From contig BCHU01000019.1 of NCBI GenBank assembly GCA_001599715.1, positions 1 to 64,000 of the forward strand: a stretch of DNA of 64,000 nucleotides, written 5' to 3'. The DNA is from Phaeotremella fagi. Lineage: Eukaryota; Basidiomycota; Tremellomycetes; Tremellales; Phaeotremellaceae. The position numbers and the translations under genes are program-made. The notes under the pieces were generated by a model, which saw only the letters and a program-made list of their open reading frames with translations, did no database searches and was not told where the DNA came from. Of this stretch, positions 46,558 to 58,134 are shown piece after piece (the stretch's first letter is position 1; every line of letters starts with the position of its first letter).

Positions 46558-48829
46558 ATGGGTGAGTGAAACCACCGTATACTGTAAGGACAGTCCAACT
46601 GAAACATCTCTCAGCTGCCACAGATTCAGATCTCATCAGAGACTACGTGCTCACAGGAGCCGATGGTGAACATGTCATCTCACCCGACCATCACGAACAC
46701 CCCAACGAGAAAAAAGAAGTCAACGTTAATATCTTAGGAATCGATGGGATCGAGTACGAAGTCCCAACTGAGGAAGAACGATTGAGACTTCGTAAAATCC
46801 CCGGACACGTTAATGTTGCAGGTTACATGCTTTGTTTCATCGAGGGCGCCAATAACGCTTCGTATTACGGTGTTAGTGGTGTTTTCACGAATTTTATTCA
46901 GAGACCTTTACCAGTTGGTGGCAATGGTGCTGTGAGTCCCAACCCTGGTTCGCACTGTACTGTACAGGTACAGTACAGTACTGATCTAACGAGGATAGGG
47001 AGCACCACCAGCTGGAACTCAAGAAACTGCCGGTGCGTTGAATCTAGGTCTACAAACGGCTACCGCTCTCACTGTGTTGTTCTCGTTCTTGGCGTACTGT
47101 ACCCCGCTTCTGGGTGGGTATCTGGCAGATACTAGATACGGTCGTTACAAAGCTTTGTGGATTGGGGTTATCATAGGTTTCTTCTCTCATATCCTTTTAG
47201 TTATTGGTGGGTCGATCTCTCTCACAGCTTCGAAGCACGCTCGCTCATTCGTGAATTAGCCGCGATCCCAAGTGTCATCACAGCTGGACACGCTATTGCA
47301 CCCTTCATCATCGGACTTTTAACCCTAGCGTTTGCATCTGGCTTCATCAAACCAACGATCGCACCCATGATAGCTGATCAATCAACCGTCAAAAGACAAT
47401 ATATCAAAATCCTTCCATCAGGTGAAAGAGTTATCGTTGATCCTGGAGTCACCGTCGAAAGAATGTTGTTACTATACTACTGGGCTTCTAATTTGGGTGA
47501 TTTCTTCTCCATCGCTACTTCTTATGCTGAGAAGAGAATCGGTTTCTGGTTGGCTTAGTAGGTCAATTCAGCTTTTGTGGCTGATCAAAACAGTCTTCTC
47601 CCTGGTATCGTCTACATGTTCATGCCATTCTGTTTGATCTGGGTACGATCCCGTATAGTCCTCTATCCAGCTGCCGGTTCATCCGTCGGTGACGCTTTCA
47701 AAGTAACAGGTCTAGCCCTAAAGAAATCACATGGTATCAACATCAAACCTGAAATTTGGGAATCGATCAAACCAACGGCTTTAAAAGCTAGTGGTGAATA
47801 CACCGTCCTTGAGTCCAAGAAGAAGACAGGTTGGATCAGTTGGGACGATCGATTCGTTGATGAGGTTAAAGCTACTTTGAGAGCTTTTAGGGTTTTCATC
47901 TTCTTCCCGATTTGGTATTTGGCTGATGGGGGGACTAATTCGATTTTAACTAATATGGCCGGTTCGATGACTACCAATGGGTTACCTAGTATGTCTTCCG
48001 TTTTTCGATCGGATAAGGAGTACTGATACGCAACAGATGACCTTTTGAGTAATTTCAATCCTATATCTACAGTGGTCGCCATCCCTATTTACAATTATTT
48101 CTTGTATCCGACTTTAAGAAAGATGGGGATCGATTTCGGACTTATACCTAGAAGTGAGTGAAAACTTTCTTGATAGCCAACATTAACTTTTTTCTACTCA
48201 GTCTGCGTTGGATATCTCATTGGAGCAGTTCTTAACGCCGTTGGAGCTATTCTTCAATGGAGAGTTTATGTAACGAGTCCATGTGGATATTATGCTACAG
48301 AATGTACGATCGGTAGCGGGGTTTCACCATTAGTAAGCGTCCGGATTCCTGGGTGGAAAGTGACTAACGAATCAGTCCGCTTGGTGGGTAATGATTCCGT
48401 TCTGGCTTCAACCCCTCGGAGGGATCTTTATCAGTGTCAGCGGTAGGTCATACGAATTGTGACTGAACGATACTGACGATTGTTGGCTGATAGCCTACGA
48501 AATGGCTTACACAATGACACCACCACGAATGAAGGGATCCATCATAGCAGTCGTCTTCTTCACCAGTGCATTATCTCAAGCAATCCTCGAAATCTGTTCA
48601 CCAGCTTTCAAAGATCCTAATCTAATCTGGCCGTTGTATGTGTTACATTCCACTTGGTTATGATAAATGCTGAATACGGTATCGTAGTGTAGGAATCGGT
48701 ATCGCAAACGTTTTAGCGTCAGGGGCTAATTACTATTTCTTCCATGATCTGAAGGCTCCTGAGGAAACTGATCTTCATAGAATGGATTTGACGGAGGAAG
48801 AGATTGCACAGGGTAGGACTGTTGTTTAG
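46558..48829 (+). CDS. PTR2: Proton-coupled oligopeptide transporter (POT/PTR2 family)
   Basis: Plasma-membrane importer of di- and tripeptides. Exon 1 is only ATGG (46558-46561), with a 53-base intron ending CTCTCAG; exon 2 gives AATDSDLIRDYVLTG. POT signatures follow: FIEGANNASYYGVSGVFTNF (helix 1 with the ExxER/E-like region), LLGGYLADTRYGRYKALWIG, SGFIKPTIAPMIADQ and ERMLLLYYWASNLGDFFSIAT. The C-terminal half reads FRVFIFFPIWYLADGGTNSI, SAWWVMIPFWLQPLGGIF and AYEMAYTMTPPRMKGSI. It ends with VASGANYYFF-type helix 12 and EEIAQGRTVV. Twelve helices, about 610 residues. The frame upstream of exon 2 has no ATG except the 4-base exon, so that start is favoured. Confidence 0.9.
46954..46979. repeat. 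Perfect 12-base-arm palindrome inside a POT intron
   Basis: ACTGTACTGTAC, spacer AG, GTACAGTACAGT. It lies within an intron (GTGAGT...GGATAG, about 46932-46999). In RNA it could form a 12-bp hairpin. Confidence 0.9.
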
Positions 48830-49482
48830 TTTTGGAGAGGTGGATAGGACGGATAAGATTGGTTCTGACTGTTAGAGGTCCATGTTTGTTGTAGATGACT
48901 AGAGTTGTGCTGTGATTTTTAGATAGGTTCGAGGAAATGTAAACAGTTGTTCAAACTCCATGTGTCAGCGCAACCCAGAAGAAACGAGGGAGCGCTCCCC
49001 AATTGAGCTGATGCGCTTGCGTCACTTTCTTCCACTGTTCTCCCTCAGCATTTATGGCCCCATTGATTCGTCCCTCTGATCCAAAACAAGAAATTAAGTC
49101 TCTTCATCCTATTCGGCGCAGACTACAAGAACATCGAAACGCCACTTCCTTGTAGACTTGCCCGTGGCCGAAAAACACTGGCAATTATGACAATGATCGA
49201 TAAAGTACGAGTAGCTTACTCACCTGATCTTCAGAAAGATTCCCAATGCACTTGGAAAGCGTGCAAGATAAACAATCTTTCATTACAATGATGCAATTTA
49301 TCGGGCTAGGGAAGATTCTGACCGTCGGGCTTTCTGATTATCAACATTATGTGTCAGCTAATCTTCCCTGGGTGGAGGTTTATTCCCAATGGTGACAAAG
49401 TGGCTATTCCTCAAATTCAAAGTATAAAAGTGAGGTTCAAAACACTTCAAAACAACTCCTATTCTCTTCATCAAAATACAAT
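48830..49482. other. Spacer, no gene seen
   Basis: About 650 bases. GTACGAGTAGC occurs near 49206. No RNA gene or open frame is supported. Confidence 0.4.
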
Positions 49483-50678
49483 ATGAGTGATAGACTTGAA
49501 AAAGGTGATTTAGTCCTGGTTACAGGTGTTACTGGTTTACTCGGAGCGTAAGTGGCACTTACTGTATTGTTTGGTTAATATCGAATATCTCTAATGCTCG
49601 ATGACTCCTTTAGGTCAGTTGCGGATGCATTAGCAGCGTACGGACTCAAGGTTAGAGGAGTTACTAGAGATGCTTCGAAAGCTTTAGCCCTCCAAGAAAA
49701 AGTCCATGGTCTCTATGGAAAGGATTCATTCGAATTGGTCGAGATCAAAGATGCCACAATTCCAGGAGCTTACGATGCTGCTTTAAAAGGTGATTTTGTT
49801 TGTACTTGTACAACGCTGACAATATCTTTGCAGGTACTAAAAGTCTTATCCATCTTGCCATCGACCTTATGGGCACTTTTACAGCATCCGATGTCGACGC
49901 CGCTATCAACAACGCTGTACTCATGACTACAGGTATTCTTGATTCGGCAGCCAAAGTCCCCAACTTCAAAAGTGCTGTTATCACTTCATCAGGTGTAGCT
50001 GTTTACAACTCACCTGAGAAAGATATCGAGCTGTCACTTGACGATTGGAATGAAGAGTCCGTTCGTCAAGCTTATGCATTAGATGCTAGTGATCCAAGGA
50101 AAGGTGGTGCTATTTATGGAGCTAGTAAAACTAAATCTGAACAAGCTGTTTTCGAATGGGCAAAAAAGAACAAGGTAGGTTTGATGCTTCTGAACAAGTA
50201 ATCACTGCTAATCCCCCTTCAGCCCTCCTTCGCAGTGAACACCGTCTTGCCTCATATGGTCTTTGGACCATGGTTCAACCCAGCCGAAGGGATCTATTCT
50301 AGTGCAACCTTCGTCAGTAAAGTATTCCAGAACGACCTGGAAAACAACATGATGATCCCAATCTTCCAAACGCCATATTGGTCGATCGACGTTCGTGATG
50401 ATGCGATCATCCACTTAGGTGCATTGTTGGCTCCCGATGTCAACACCCAACGTCTTTGGGGAGCTACAAACCCTCCAGTAATGTTGAATCAGATACTTGA
50501 TATTTGGCATAAAGCTTATCCAAATCAACAATTGCCTGAGAAATTCGATCACCCTCAACCCAAGAAGCAGACTTTGGATAACTCTTTGAGTCTTGATTTG
50601 ATCCAACGATATGCTGGAAGAGGTCCTTTGTCTCTGGAGCAAACTTTGGTCGATATGGTCAAACCTTTTGCAAAGTAA
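49483..50678 (+). CDS. NAD(P)-dependent reductase, extended SDR (GRE2/DFR-like)
   Basis: Cytosolic short-chain dehydrogenase of the dihydroflavonol-reductase/cinnamoyl-reductase-like group that reduces aldehydes or ketones. The N-terminal Rossmann motif is LVLVTGVTGLLGA (GxxGxxG), split by an intron before SVADALAAYGLKVRGVTRDA. It continues ALKGTKSLIHLAIDLMG, FKSAVITSSGVAVY (catalytic Ser) and GAIYGASKTKSEQAV (catalytic YxxxK). Then VNTVLPHMVFGPWFNP and WSIDVRDDAIIHLGAL, and the end is QTLVDMVKPFAK. About 350 residues, complete. The substrate is unknown; methylglyoxal and isovaleraldehyde reductases in yeasts belong to the same group. Start at ATG 49483. Confidence 0.9.
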
Positions 50679-50999
50679 ATGGAAGCTTTGAATTTGAATG
50701 GGTAGTGGAACAAGTGGAACGCATGGAGGCAGGTTTTGTTTGATTGATAAGATGTGAAGGGGTATAGTGCTTTCAATTATTGATGTACCGTAACATGCAC
50801 TGATATTGAGTTGGGTTTTCCACCTGGGTGACACATGCACAAGTGTAGAGCCATACAGTGGAACAGACCTATGTCCGAAATTCTAATCCTTTGTAGTTCA
50901 TTTGCTTTAGAAGACCACTAAATTGAAGAGACCGATACAGTACTGATTTGATATTTCCTTGTCCTTCTTTCTTTGAACTTCATCACTCAAAATTTCAAC
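50679..50999. other. Spacer and promoter
   Basis: About 320 bases; CGATACAGTACTG near 50934-50945 is another GTAC word. No gene. Confidence 0.4.
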
Positions 51000-52244
51000 A
51001 TGTCTTACATATCTCGAGCAAAGTTCTCTGAAGACCGAAAAGATCTTCCACATGAACTTTGGTTCAAGATCATCGACGTTCTTCCTCGTCCAACACCTAC
51101 AGATCTTCGCGGCAAGTATTGGTCAGACTTTAGTCAAAATGATCTTTTCAATTTACTACAGACTAGCCAAGTAAGTTGATTGATTCTCCTTATGATATTT
51201 GAATGGAGGATGATGATCATTTAGGTCATGTACGAACGTGTTTTCCCGGTACTTTACAAGAAGGTGTTCGCAAATAACTTCAAAAGTCTATTTTTCGGAA
51301 TCGGTCCAAAGAGTTCAATGGTGGGTGATCGTAAGACAAGCAAAAAAGAAATTCTGTTGAGTTGTATGACCGAGCTCACATGGATCAGACGTCGAGTTAC
51401 ACGTCGATGGGAGAGGTTAAGTGTTGGCTTATCTGAGGATCAGTTTAGAGAGTTTTCTAAACACCTTCTAGAAGCTGATATTGAAGAGTATGAGTCATGG
51501 AAAAAGGGGTTCGAGGATCTCAACTATATTACAGATAAACAACTCTTCAAGAACCTCAAAAAACTTGTCATCAACCCAACTTATCTGATCGCTGCATGCA
51601 AGACACTTGACGAGGAAGGGGTAGCGCTAGACAGCGAGACAAAGGATATCATCAAGGAAGCCGGCTCTTTGAGTGACGGACTCACACAACAAATAATGGA
51701 AGCAACTACGCCAATTGTCGATCTTTCAAATATGGACACCATCTGTATCTCTGATTCCTACAATATACCAAGTGTCACTTTAGACATTGTTCTCAACAAC
51801 AAAGAAAGTGAACCTCTTCAACTAATTTATCACAGCTTCGACCTGGGGATGAAGAAAACTAAGGGTAACCCTGTCACTGCTGGTGTCAATAATGTTTACT
51901 TCGTTTCTCATACCTTTTCTGCGGATAATTGTTTTAATTCCTTAAAACGCTGGACCAGTCAATTACCGATCAAAATGAACGCTACCGCCGACAAATTCAT
52001 GTCTGCCAATAAGACAGGCGAGAGTAGAGAATCAATCATTGAACGTTTAGCTTCACGAACTTCAATCACATTTTACAGTCCCCTGAATGCAGAGAAATTC
52101 TCCGCATACTGGACAGATAGGGATCTTTGGGTGGAACAGGTTGCGCAAAAGCTTACGGAGGAGATTGAGATTGAATATCGTCCCTCAAAAATAGATTTCA
52201 AGTATTATGACGAGTGGAAACCTTGTTCGGGTTGTGGATGGTAG
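51000..52244 (+). CDS. F-box-like protein, unknown; paralogue of gene at 20780
   Basis: Exon 1 (ATG at 51000) reads MSYISRAKFSEDRKDLPHEL then WFKIIDVLPRPTPTDL and NDLFNLLQTSQ. An intron GTAAGTTG...CATTTAG joins to VMYERVFPVLYKKVFANNFK. LPHELWFKIID...LLQTSQ..YERVFPVLYKKVF is a clear F-box-type module. The rest, about 390 residues, has no recognised domain. A conserved-looking patch SRTSITFYSPLNAEKFSAYW matches SRTTFECYIPELERF of the 20780 gene, and the end EWKPCSGCGW matches its Cys cluster. Probably substrate adaptors for SCF ligases (inference). Confidence 0.75.
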
Positions 52245-52660
52245 TTTAAACCATAGATTAGGGTTTTTAGAGGGGTAGATTAGAAAGCTGTGTTGCTCTT
52301 GGTCACGACTGTGACTTTTGGAACCAAGGAGATGGGAGGTTTGATCAAATTGATGATTGATGATTGAAAGGGGAGATAGAGTGTTTGGTAATTGAGTTAA
52401 TGGAAGAACGGGATAGGATTGTAATGAATAACTTTAGTTGAATGCAGATACACGAGTGCGATTGATAGGAAGCTGTAATAGTGGTGATCCTGTAAATGAA
52501 TCGAAATGGAAATGCCACCTGTAGCTGCCTCGATCGACAAAGACCAAGACGAAGATCGCCATGACGTAAAGTGTTGTTGACAAGTTAGTGTAATTTCAAG
52601 AACAATCAAAAATGACAACTCAACTCAACACTCCATTTCCAGTGGTAAGCATACAGCATA
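52245..52660. other. Spacer and photolyase promoter
   Basis: About 415 bases. A frame from 52612 (MTTQLNTPFPV) precedes a GTAAGC but no sensible acceptor joins it to the photolyase frame; it is treated as leader. Confidence 0.4.
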
Positions 52661-55005
52661 ATGGCAAGAGTAATCTACTGGTTCAGAACAGATCTACGTC
52701 TAACAGACTCACCAGCTCTAACAGCAGCACTTTCAATACCGAAAATCGAATCGTTAACCCCGATATGGTGTTTCGATCCCTCCTACGTCTACAACCATAA
52801 AGTGGGACTAAACCGATGGTCGTTCCTCCTAGAATCGATGGAAGAACTATCATCAGCTCTCACTGCTGTCAATCCTAAACAAAAACTTCATGTGATTCGT
52901 GGGAATCCGTTGAACGTCCTAAAACAATTATTTCAACAATGGAAGATAACTCATTTGGTTTTTGAGGGTGATTGTAATGGTTATTCTAGAGTTAGGGATA
53001 AGAAGGTTAAAGAGTTAGCTGGGAGGATGGGGGTGGAGGTTTTGGAGATTACTGGGAGACATTTGTTTGATCCTGTTGAAGTTGTTAAGAGGAATCATGG
53101 GAAACCGACAATGACTTTACATCAATGGCAGGGTGTGAGTGTATTTCTTGGGAATTGGAATTGATGCTCATCAACATTAGGTTACGAAAAAAATGGGAGA
53201 TGTACCGAAACCTTCTCCTACTGTTGATCATCTACCTGATCCATGTGATACTACTTTAGATCTAGAACAATTTGACAGATATGTTCATGAAGGAATCGAT
53301 TTGAACGCTGAAATCCGAACAGAAAAGGATACATGTTTTGGTATGTGACACTATAAAGCACATCTCCTTATCCGTACTAATCAATATAAAATTTAGATAC
53401 TCTAACAGGACCAACCAAAGATTTCTCAATCCCAACAATGAATTCCTTAGGATTCCCAGCATCAACAACAAGTATAAAAGGCGGTTGTCACCAGGGTCAA
53501 ATCCGACTCTCAAAATTCCTAGAGAATCACGAATACGTAGCTAAATTCTCTAAACCACATACACCCCCAACTTCTTTGGAACCTTCAACAACCCTTCTAA
53601 GTCCATATATCAAATTCGGTTGTATAGGTATAAGGGAATTATGGTGGGGTTCGAAGCATTCTGTTGAAATTTATAAAAAGGAGAATGGGGGGAAGGGGGT
53701 GACGACGGAACCTGAGAACATATTTGGTCAACTTGAATTTAGGGATATGTATTCGGCTGCTGAATTTGGGTGTGAACATTTTCAGAGGATTAGGGGGAAT
53801 CCTGTTTGTCGGTAGGTTGTTTAGGTATTGACATGATGTGATTTTGCTTATCAGGTGATTTGTTTAGGTATATCGATTGGGGTTTACAGAATCAATATGA
53901 TGGGGATGGGAATGAGATCTTACCAAGACCACGGGGTGATGAAGTTGATGAAGAGAGATTTGCAGCTTGGAAAGAAGGGAGGACAGGGTTTCCGTAAGTC
54001 GGATTTGAAAAACGACTGTGAGCATATTAACAATCTTACCATCATCCAATCTCAAATCACCTGTATCGTAACCACATCTACATCACCCTTATTAAAAACA
54101 CGACCACAGATGGATCGACGCTTGTATGCGCCAACTAAAAACCGAAGGTTGGATCCATCATCTCGCCCGACATTCCGTAGCATGTTTCCTGACCCGTGGA
54201 CAATGTTATATATCCTGGGAAAGGGGGATGGAGGTTTTCGATGGTATGTCTGATTACAATAATTCTACTAACATGACACAGAGTGGTTGATAGATTGGGA
54301 TCCAGCTTCTAACGTATGTCCCCCCTTCACTGTTAATCATCTGACAAACGATGAAAAGCCAGGGAATTGGATGTGGTTATCATGTTCAGCATTCTTCTCT
54401 CAGTATTGTAAGTAACCCGTGTTTTCTCACCTTGGAAAAATTGATTTGGATTGACACGACAAACATCAGTCCGGGTTTATGGATTGGTCTCATGGCCTTC
54501 GAAAACTGATACCAGCGGTGCATTGGTTAGGAAATATTGTATGTACCCTTCGAATGAGACGGGTACTGACGAGATGTGTTAGGTCCTGAATTGAAAGATT
54601 TTCCAGATAAAGTGGGTCATCTCCATCAAACCCAACCACCTCCCTTGTCAATTCAAAACACTGATAGCCACGTAGTACATCTACGCCCCACACCTATCTC
54701 CCTTAGAAATCCAAAAGAAAGCTTCATGCATCATAGGAACCGATTATCCTTTCCCGATACTAGATGAAAAGAAAGAAAAAGAGAAATGTATAGCGAGATT
54801 GAAGATCGCTTTTGAATGTGGGTTCCATGGGGATAATGAGAAGGTGATTGATGGGAGTGCTGGGGATGTTTTACGTGAAAAACATGGGGCGGGGGTTGAG
54901 GTGAAAGATGAGAAGGAGATTAAGGAGGAGAGGGGTAGGAGGAAGAGGGTTAAAGAGGGGAATACTAGTTTGGATGGGTTTGTTAAGAGACGGAAAGTCG
55001 AGTGA
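52661..55005 (+). CDS. (6-4) DNA photolyase / animal-type cryptochrome
   Basis: Flavoprotein that uses blue/near-UV light to repair (6-4) pyrimidine photoproducts. N-terminal photolyase domain: [32 protein letters not shown] and [23 protein letters not shown] domain: [103 protein letters not shown], and [20 protein letters not shown]. The HHLARH ... LTRG and WxWLSCSxFF text is that of the (6-4)/animal cryptochrome branch, not of CPD class I or DASH. An intron gives [19 protein letters not shown] and then [14 protein letters not shown]. The C-terminal tail is basic (GRRKRV; VKRRKVE), likely nuclear. About 600 residues. Repair versus light-sensing role is not decidable here. Confidence 0.92.
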
Positions 55006-55078
55006 TGGTGGGTGTTTGTTTTTGGATGTATTAGGTACAATTCATGATATTCGTGATTCGTTCGTTATCATACAGCTC

Positions 55079-56119
55079 CTACTCGAAAACCATCTTTTCT
55101 TTGTCTTTCTCTTTCTTCTTTATCGACCTCGGAACGAAATCCAAACTACTAAGTGTGTCAAAAGCGTTACTCAATTCCATGATCTCGTTGGTATCTTTTT
55201 CGTCTAGCACTATATCTGAGCGGGGTTCTGGATTCAAATTCTGAATTTCTGTCGTTGTTTCCATCTCTATCTCTGATTTTGAATCCAGATTCATAGTCAA
55301 TTTCTTGGGTCTGATGAGGGATACCCCCAACCCTTCATTTTTAGTTATCAGATTCAATCCGTGATTCGTGATCGAGAAGAAATATTCTTTAGGGAACTCT
55401 GTCGACGCAAATCAGTATTAATCTCTTCAGATAATTTGGTAGAACATCGGACATACTGTGTTTCTCTATTAGATGTTGACGTCTTTTACTTGGATTCATG
55501 AATTTCTTGGGACATTGATCCGGAGGGAGGAAACATTGGAACTAGGGGTTTCATAATTCAGTTCTTAGTCATTACGATGAGACGGAGGGTACTTACAATT
55601 TTTTCACCTCTACTTTGTCGTTCCCTCATTATCGGATCATGAGTTTCGATAAAATGCTAAATCAATTCAGCTGTCAGCCTAACCTACCTAAATTGGATAA
55701 GTAGAGTGACCCACTAAATCCAACAACCTCTCCTCAGGAAACACTTTCCCACATTCGCGATATCGTCCCCCTCGTCCTCCTTTACTCCCAGAAGCGAATG
55801 AATCAGGTAAACCCACATAATCATTTCCAGCTCCAGTTCCAGTTCCAGTTCTATCCCTAACCCCAAATCTACAAACGTAATTATGGAATTTTTCTTGATG
55901 TCTCTCCAATTCTTTTTCGTTTGTGAAAGTAGTAGGTGGTCGAGTGATATCGTTACATGTTGGTGGGAGGTTACAGGTGTAGATCGATTCTTCTTCTGTC
56001 GGTTGGTGAGTTGGGGCTTTATGATATTTGGGATGGGGGGTTGATGTTTGAGATGTTGTGGAATCTGTTGATGAAGTGGAGGAGATTGAGGTTGACCTTT
56101 GTCTTTTCCTGTATTCCAT
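55079..56119 (-). CDS. ZNF511-like C2H2 zinc-finger protein
   Basis: Start MEYRKRQRSTSISSTSSTDS, Ser/Thr-rich. YTCNLPPTCN...LERHQEKFH is a first finger. RYRECGKVFPEERLLDL joins by intron to HFIETHDPIMRERQSRGEKI, and another intron joins to FQCFLPPDQCPKKFMNPSKR with RQHLIEKHKFPKEYFF. The ordered text 'G.VFPE.RLLDLHxxExHD ... RGEKxFxC...C..KF..P..RxxHLI..H.FP..YFF' is the ZNF511 signature. The C-terminal part is Glu/Asn-rich then KKKEKDKEKMVFE with the stop at 55079, 74 bases from the photolyase stop (convergent). Function of ZNF511-type proteins in fungi is not established. Gene length about 300 residues. Confidence 0.82.
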
Positions 56120-56533
56120 TGGTATATCTGTGTTATGTTGTACTGTGTTTGGTGATCATACAGGTGTTTATCGTCATCAATTTGGTTGTTGTCACTGTCA
56201 GTGTCAATAGTGGACTACCTCCACAGTAACTTGTTCTACTGCCACACCACTATAACACCGATAATACCGATTGGCCAGATAACCGTCTAAGCTGTCTATC
56301 ACCTATCACTATCTATCCTCACCTTACTCCTTCTTCTTATTCATCTCAATATCTATCTAACATCATCCTATCACAACTAATACAACAACACCAGTAAGTC
56401 ACCCTTCTCTCCCTCTCCATCCACATACCAAATTCATCGGCAAGTTGGTTCAAGTATCATCCACCAGCGGCGACGGACGACACGTTCACTTGCACTTTCA
56501 CGTTCATCTACTAACCCCATCGTTTAGACCACA
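56120..56533. other. Shared upstream region of ZNF511-like gene and VMA3
   Basis: About 410 bases between divergent starts; pyrimidine-rich from 56290 to 56430 (CTATCACCTATCACT..., ACCACT). An unspliced 5'-leader frame from 56445 overlaps VMA3 in another frame and is not used. Confidence 0.5.
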
Positions 56534-57304
56534 ATGTCATCCCTCGAAGATCTCTGTCCTGTCTACGCACCTTTCTTCGGTGCTATGGGCTGTACCGCCG
56601 CCATCGTTTTCACTTGTATCGGTGCTGCGTGAGTCAAACTTATTCGAACACATACAACTAGGTCTAACCCTCGATCGAATTGATAGTTACGGTACCGCTA
56701 AATCTGGTGTTGGAATTTCAGCCATGGCAGTTCTAAGACCTGATTTAATGATGAAATGTGTTGTACCAGTTATCATGGCTGGTATCATTGCTATCGTAAG
56801 TTGTATCCTACCTGCAGCAGTGACAGACAAACTTACTCGAATCCAGTACGGTCTCGTCGTATCCGTCTTAATCTCCGGTGATCGTAAGTTTAATCCCTCA
56901 ATCACTCGGACAACAACTAACGAAACATCCAGTTGCCTCCCCCATGCCCCTCTACACTGGATTCATCCAACTCGGCGCAGGTCTCTCTGTAGGTCTCGCC
57001 GGTTTGGCAGCAGGTTTCGCTATCGGTATCGTTGGTGATGCCGGTGTTAGAGGTACTGCTCAACAACCAAGATTGTTCGTTGGTATGGTGAGTAGATGAT
57101 TTACTTTCGGTTTGAGATGATAGATGTTGACTGAAACGATGATAGATTCTTATCCTCATTTTCGCCGAAGTTTTGGGTTTATACGGTTTAATCGTTGCTC
57201 TTATCCTCAACACAAACTCCGGTGTCAGTTACACTGTAAGTGCAATCGATTTAATCTACTTCAGGAACTTCGCTAATGTCTAATAGTGTGCCGCCCCAAA
57301 GTAA
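56534..57304 (+). CDS. VMA3: V-type ATPase proteolipid subunit c (VMA3)
   Basis: Four-helix membrane rotor subunit of the vacuolar proton pump. Exons: [20 protein letters not shown] and [12 protein letters not shown] | [20 protein letters not shown] and [16 protein letters not shown] | [11 protein letters not shown] | [20 protein letters not shown] and [20 protein letters not shown] with [13 protein letters not shown] | [21 protein letters not shown] | [14 protein letters not shown]. The proton-carrying Glu is in [11 protein letters not shown] (helix 4). About 163 residues, typical. Four to five short introns; the last two residues blocks need a final 52-base intron. Very strong call. Confidence 0.97.
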
Positions 57305-57935
57305 ACTCCTTAATCATAGACAAATCCTACCTCATTCTATCATGATCTCCATGATGGATCTCACTCTCCCTCCCACCACCCCACCCCACTAATCTTCTAT
57401 CCACTTTCCTTACCCCTTTAAGTTTAAATCAATAGTAGAATCTTTCTATACCGTTCAAGAAACTAAAACGGTTCTTTTTGTCGTAGTCGTAGTCAAAGTC
57501 GAGAATGAGAATGAGGATGCAGAAAATGTCAAGTTGGGATTGTGCGGAAGCAGAGCGACTCATAAACATCGAATGCAGTACCACAGCTACTCTAATCTGG
57601 TAGTATCAGAAGCAACACTGTACTCGTACTCTGTGCAAAAAGCAGATGACAAAGGCTACAGGGATGGATATAAGGTCGAAGGTTCAAGATAGAAATACAA
57701 CGTTGAATTCATAATCGTTATCAACAAGGTTTCATCCCAAAACTATCTTAAATCCCAAAAATATCCACATTAGACTTCTGTCGTGTACAAGTACATCAGA
57801 GTAAAACCATATCCATGAAAACATCGTTAAAGGTCGTATTCGAGTACACTCTACAACACCACCGTACCCAAAATAAATGACTGAACCTAGGAGATATAAT
57901 GTACGGGTGCAATGTTGAAAACTGATTGAAAGACG
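57305..57935. other. Spacer, no gene seen
   Basis: About 630 bases; GTACTCGTACTCTG near 57620-57633 is another GTAC word. No frame with a domain. Confidence 0.4.
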
Positions 57936-58134
57936 TTATAGAATGTGTTCAGCATTCAACGAATCTCTCAATCTCTCGCCATTCGTGATCTGTTTCTACA
58001 GACTTGAGTGTTAGCAAAAGGCATTGAGAATGTGAATCGAGGGTGGGACTTACTGGTATAACCAAAGAATTACTCGGGGAGATCATTGAGATAAAAAGGA
58101 GGGTTAGGGTTGGTATTGAGATTGAGAATTTCAT
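57936..58134 (-). CDS. Very small secreted protein (about 46 residues)
   Basis: Start MKFSISIPTLTLLFISMISP is a clear signal peptide (basic n-region, hydrophobic core, then SNSLVIP). A 60-70 base intron (GTAAGT...CTGTAG) joins to KQITNGERLRDSLNAEHIL and a TAA at 57936. Mature peptide is only about 20-25 residues. The NGERL text right after the signal peptide resembles the (T/N)(N/G)xRLARGL start seen in many secreted basidiomycete proteins. The intron-less reading gives a longer tail (VIPVSPTLDSHSQC...) and is possible but ends with an unrelated sequence. Function unknown; could be a shortened relic of a larger secreted protein. Confidence 0.5.
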
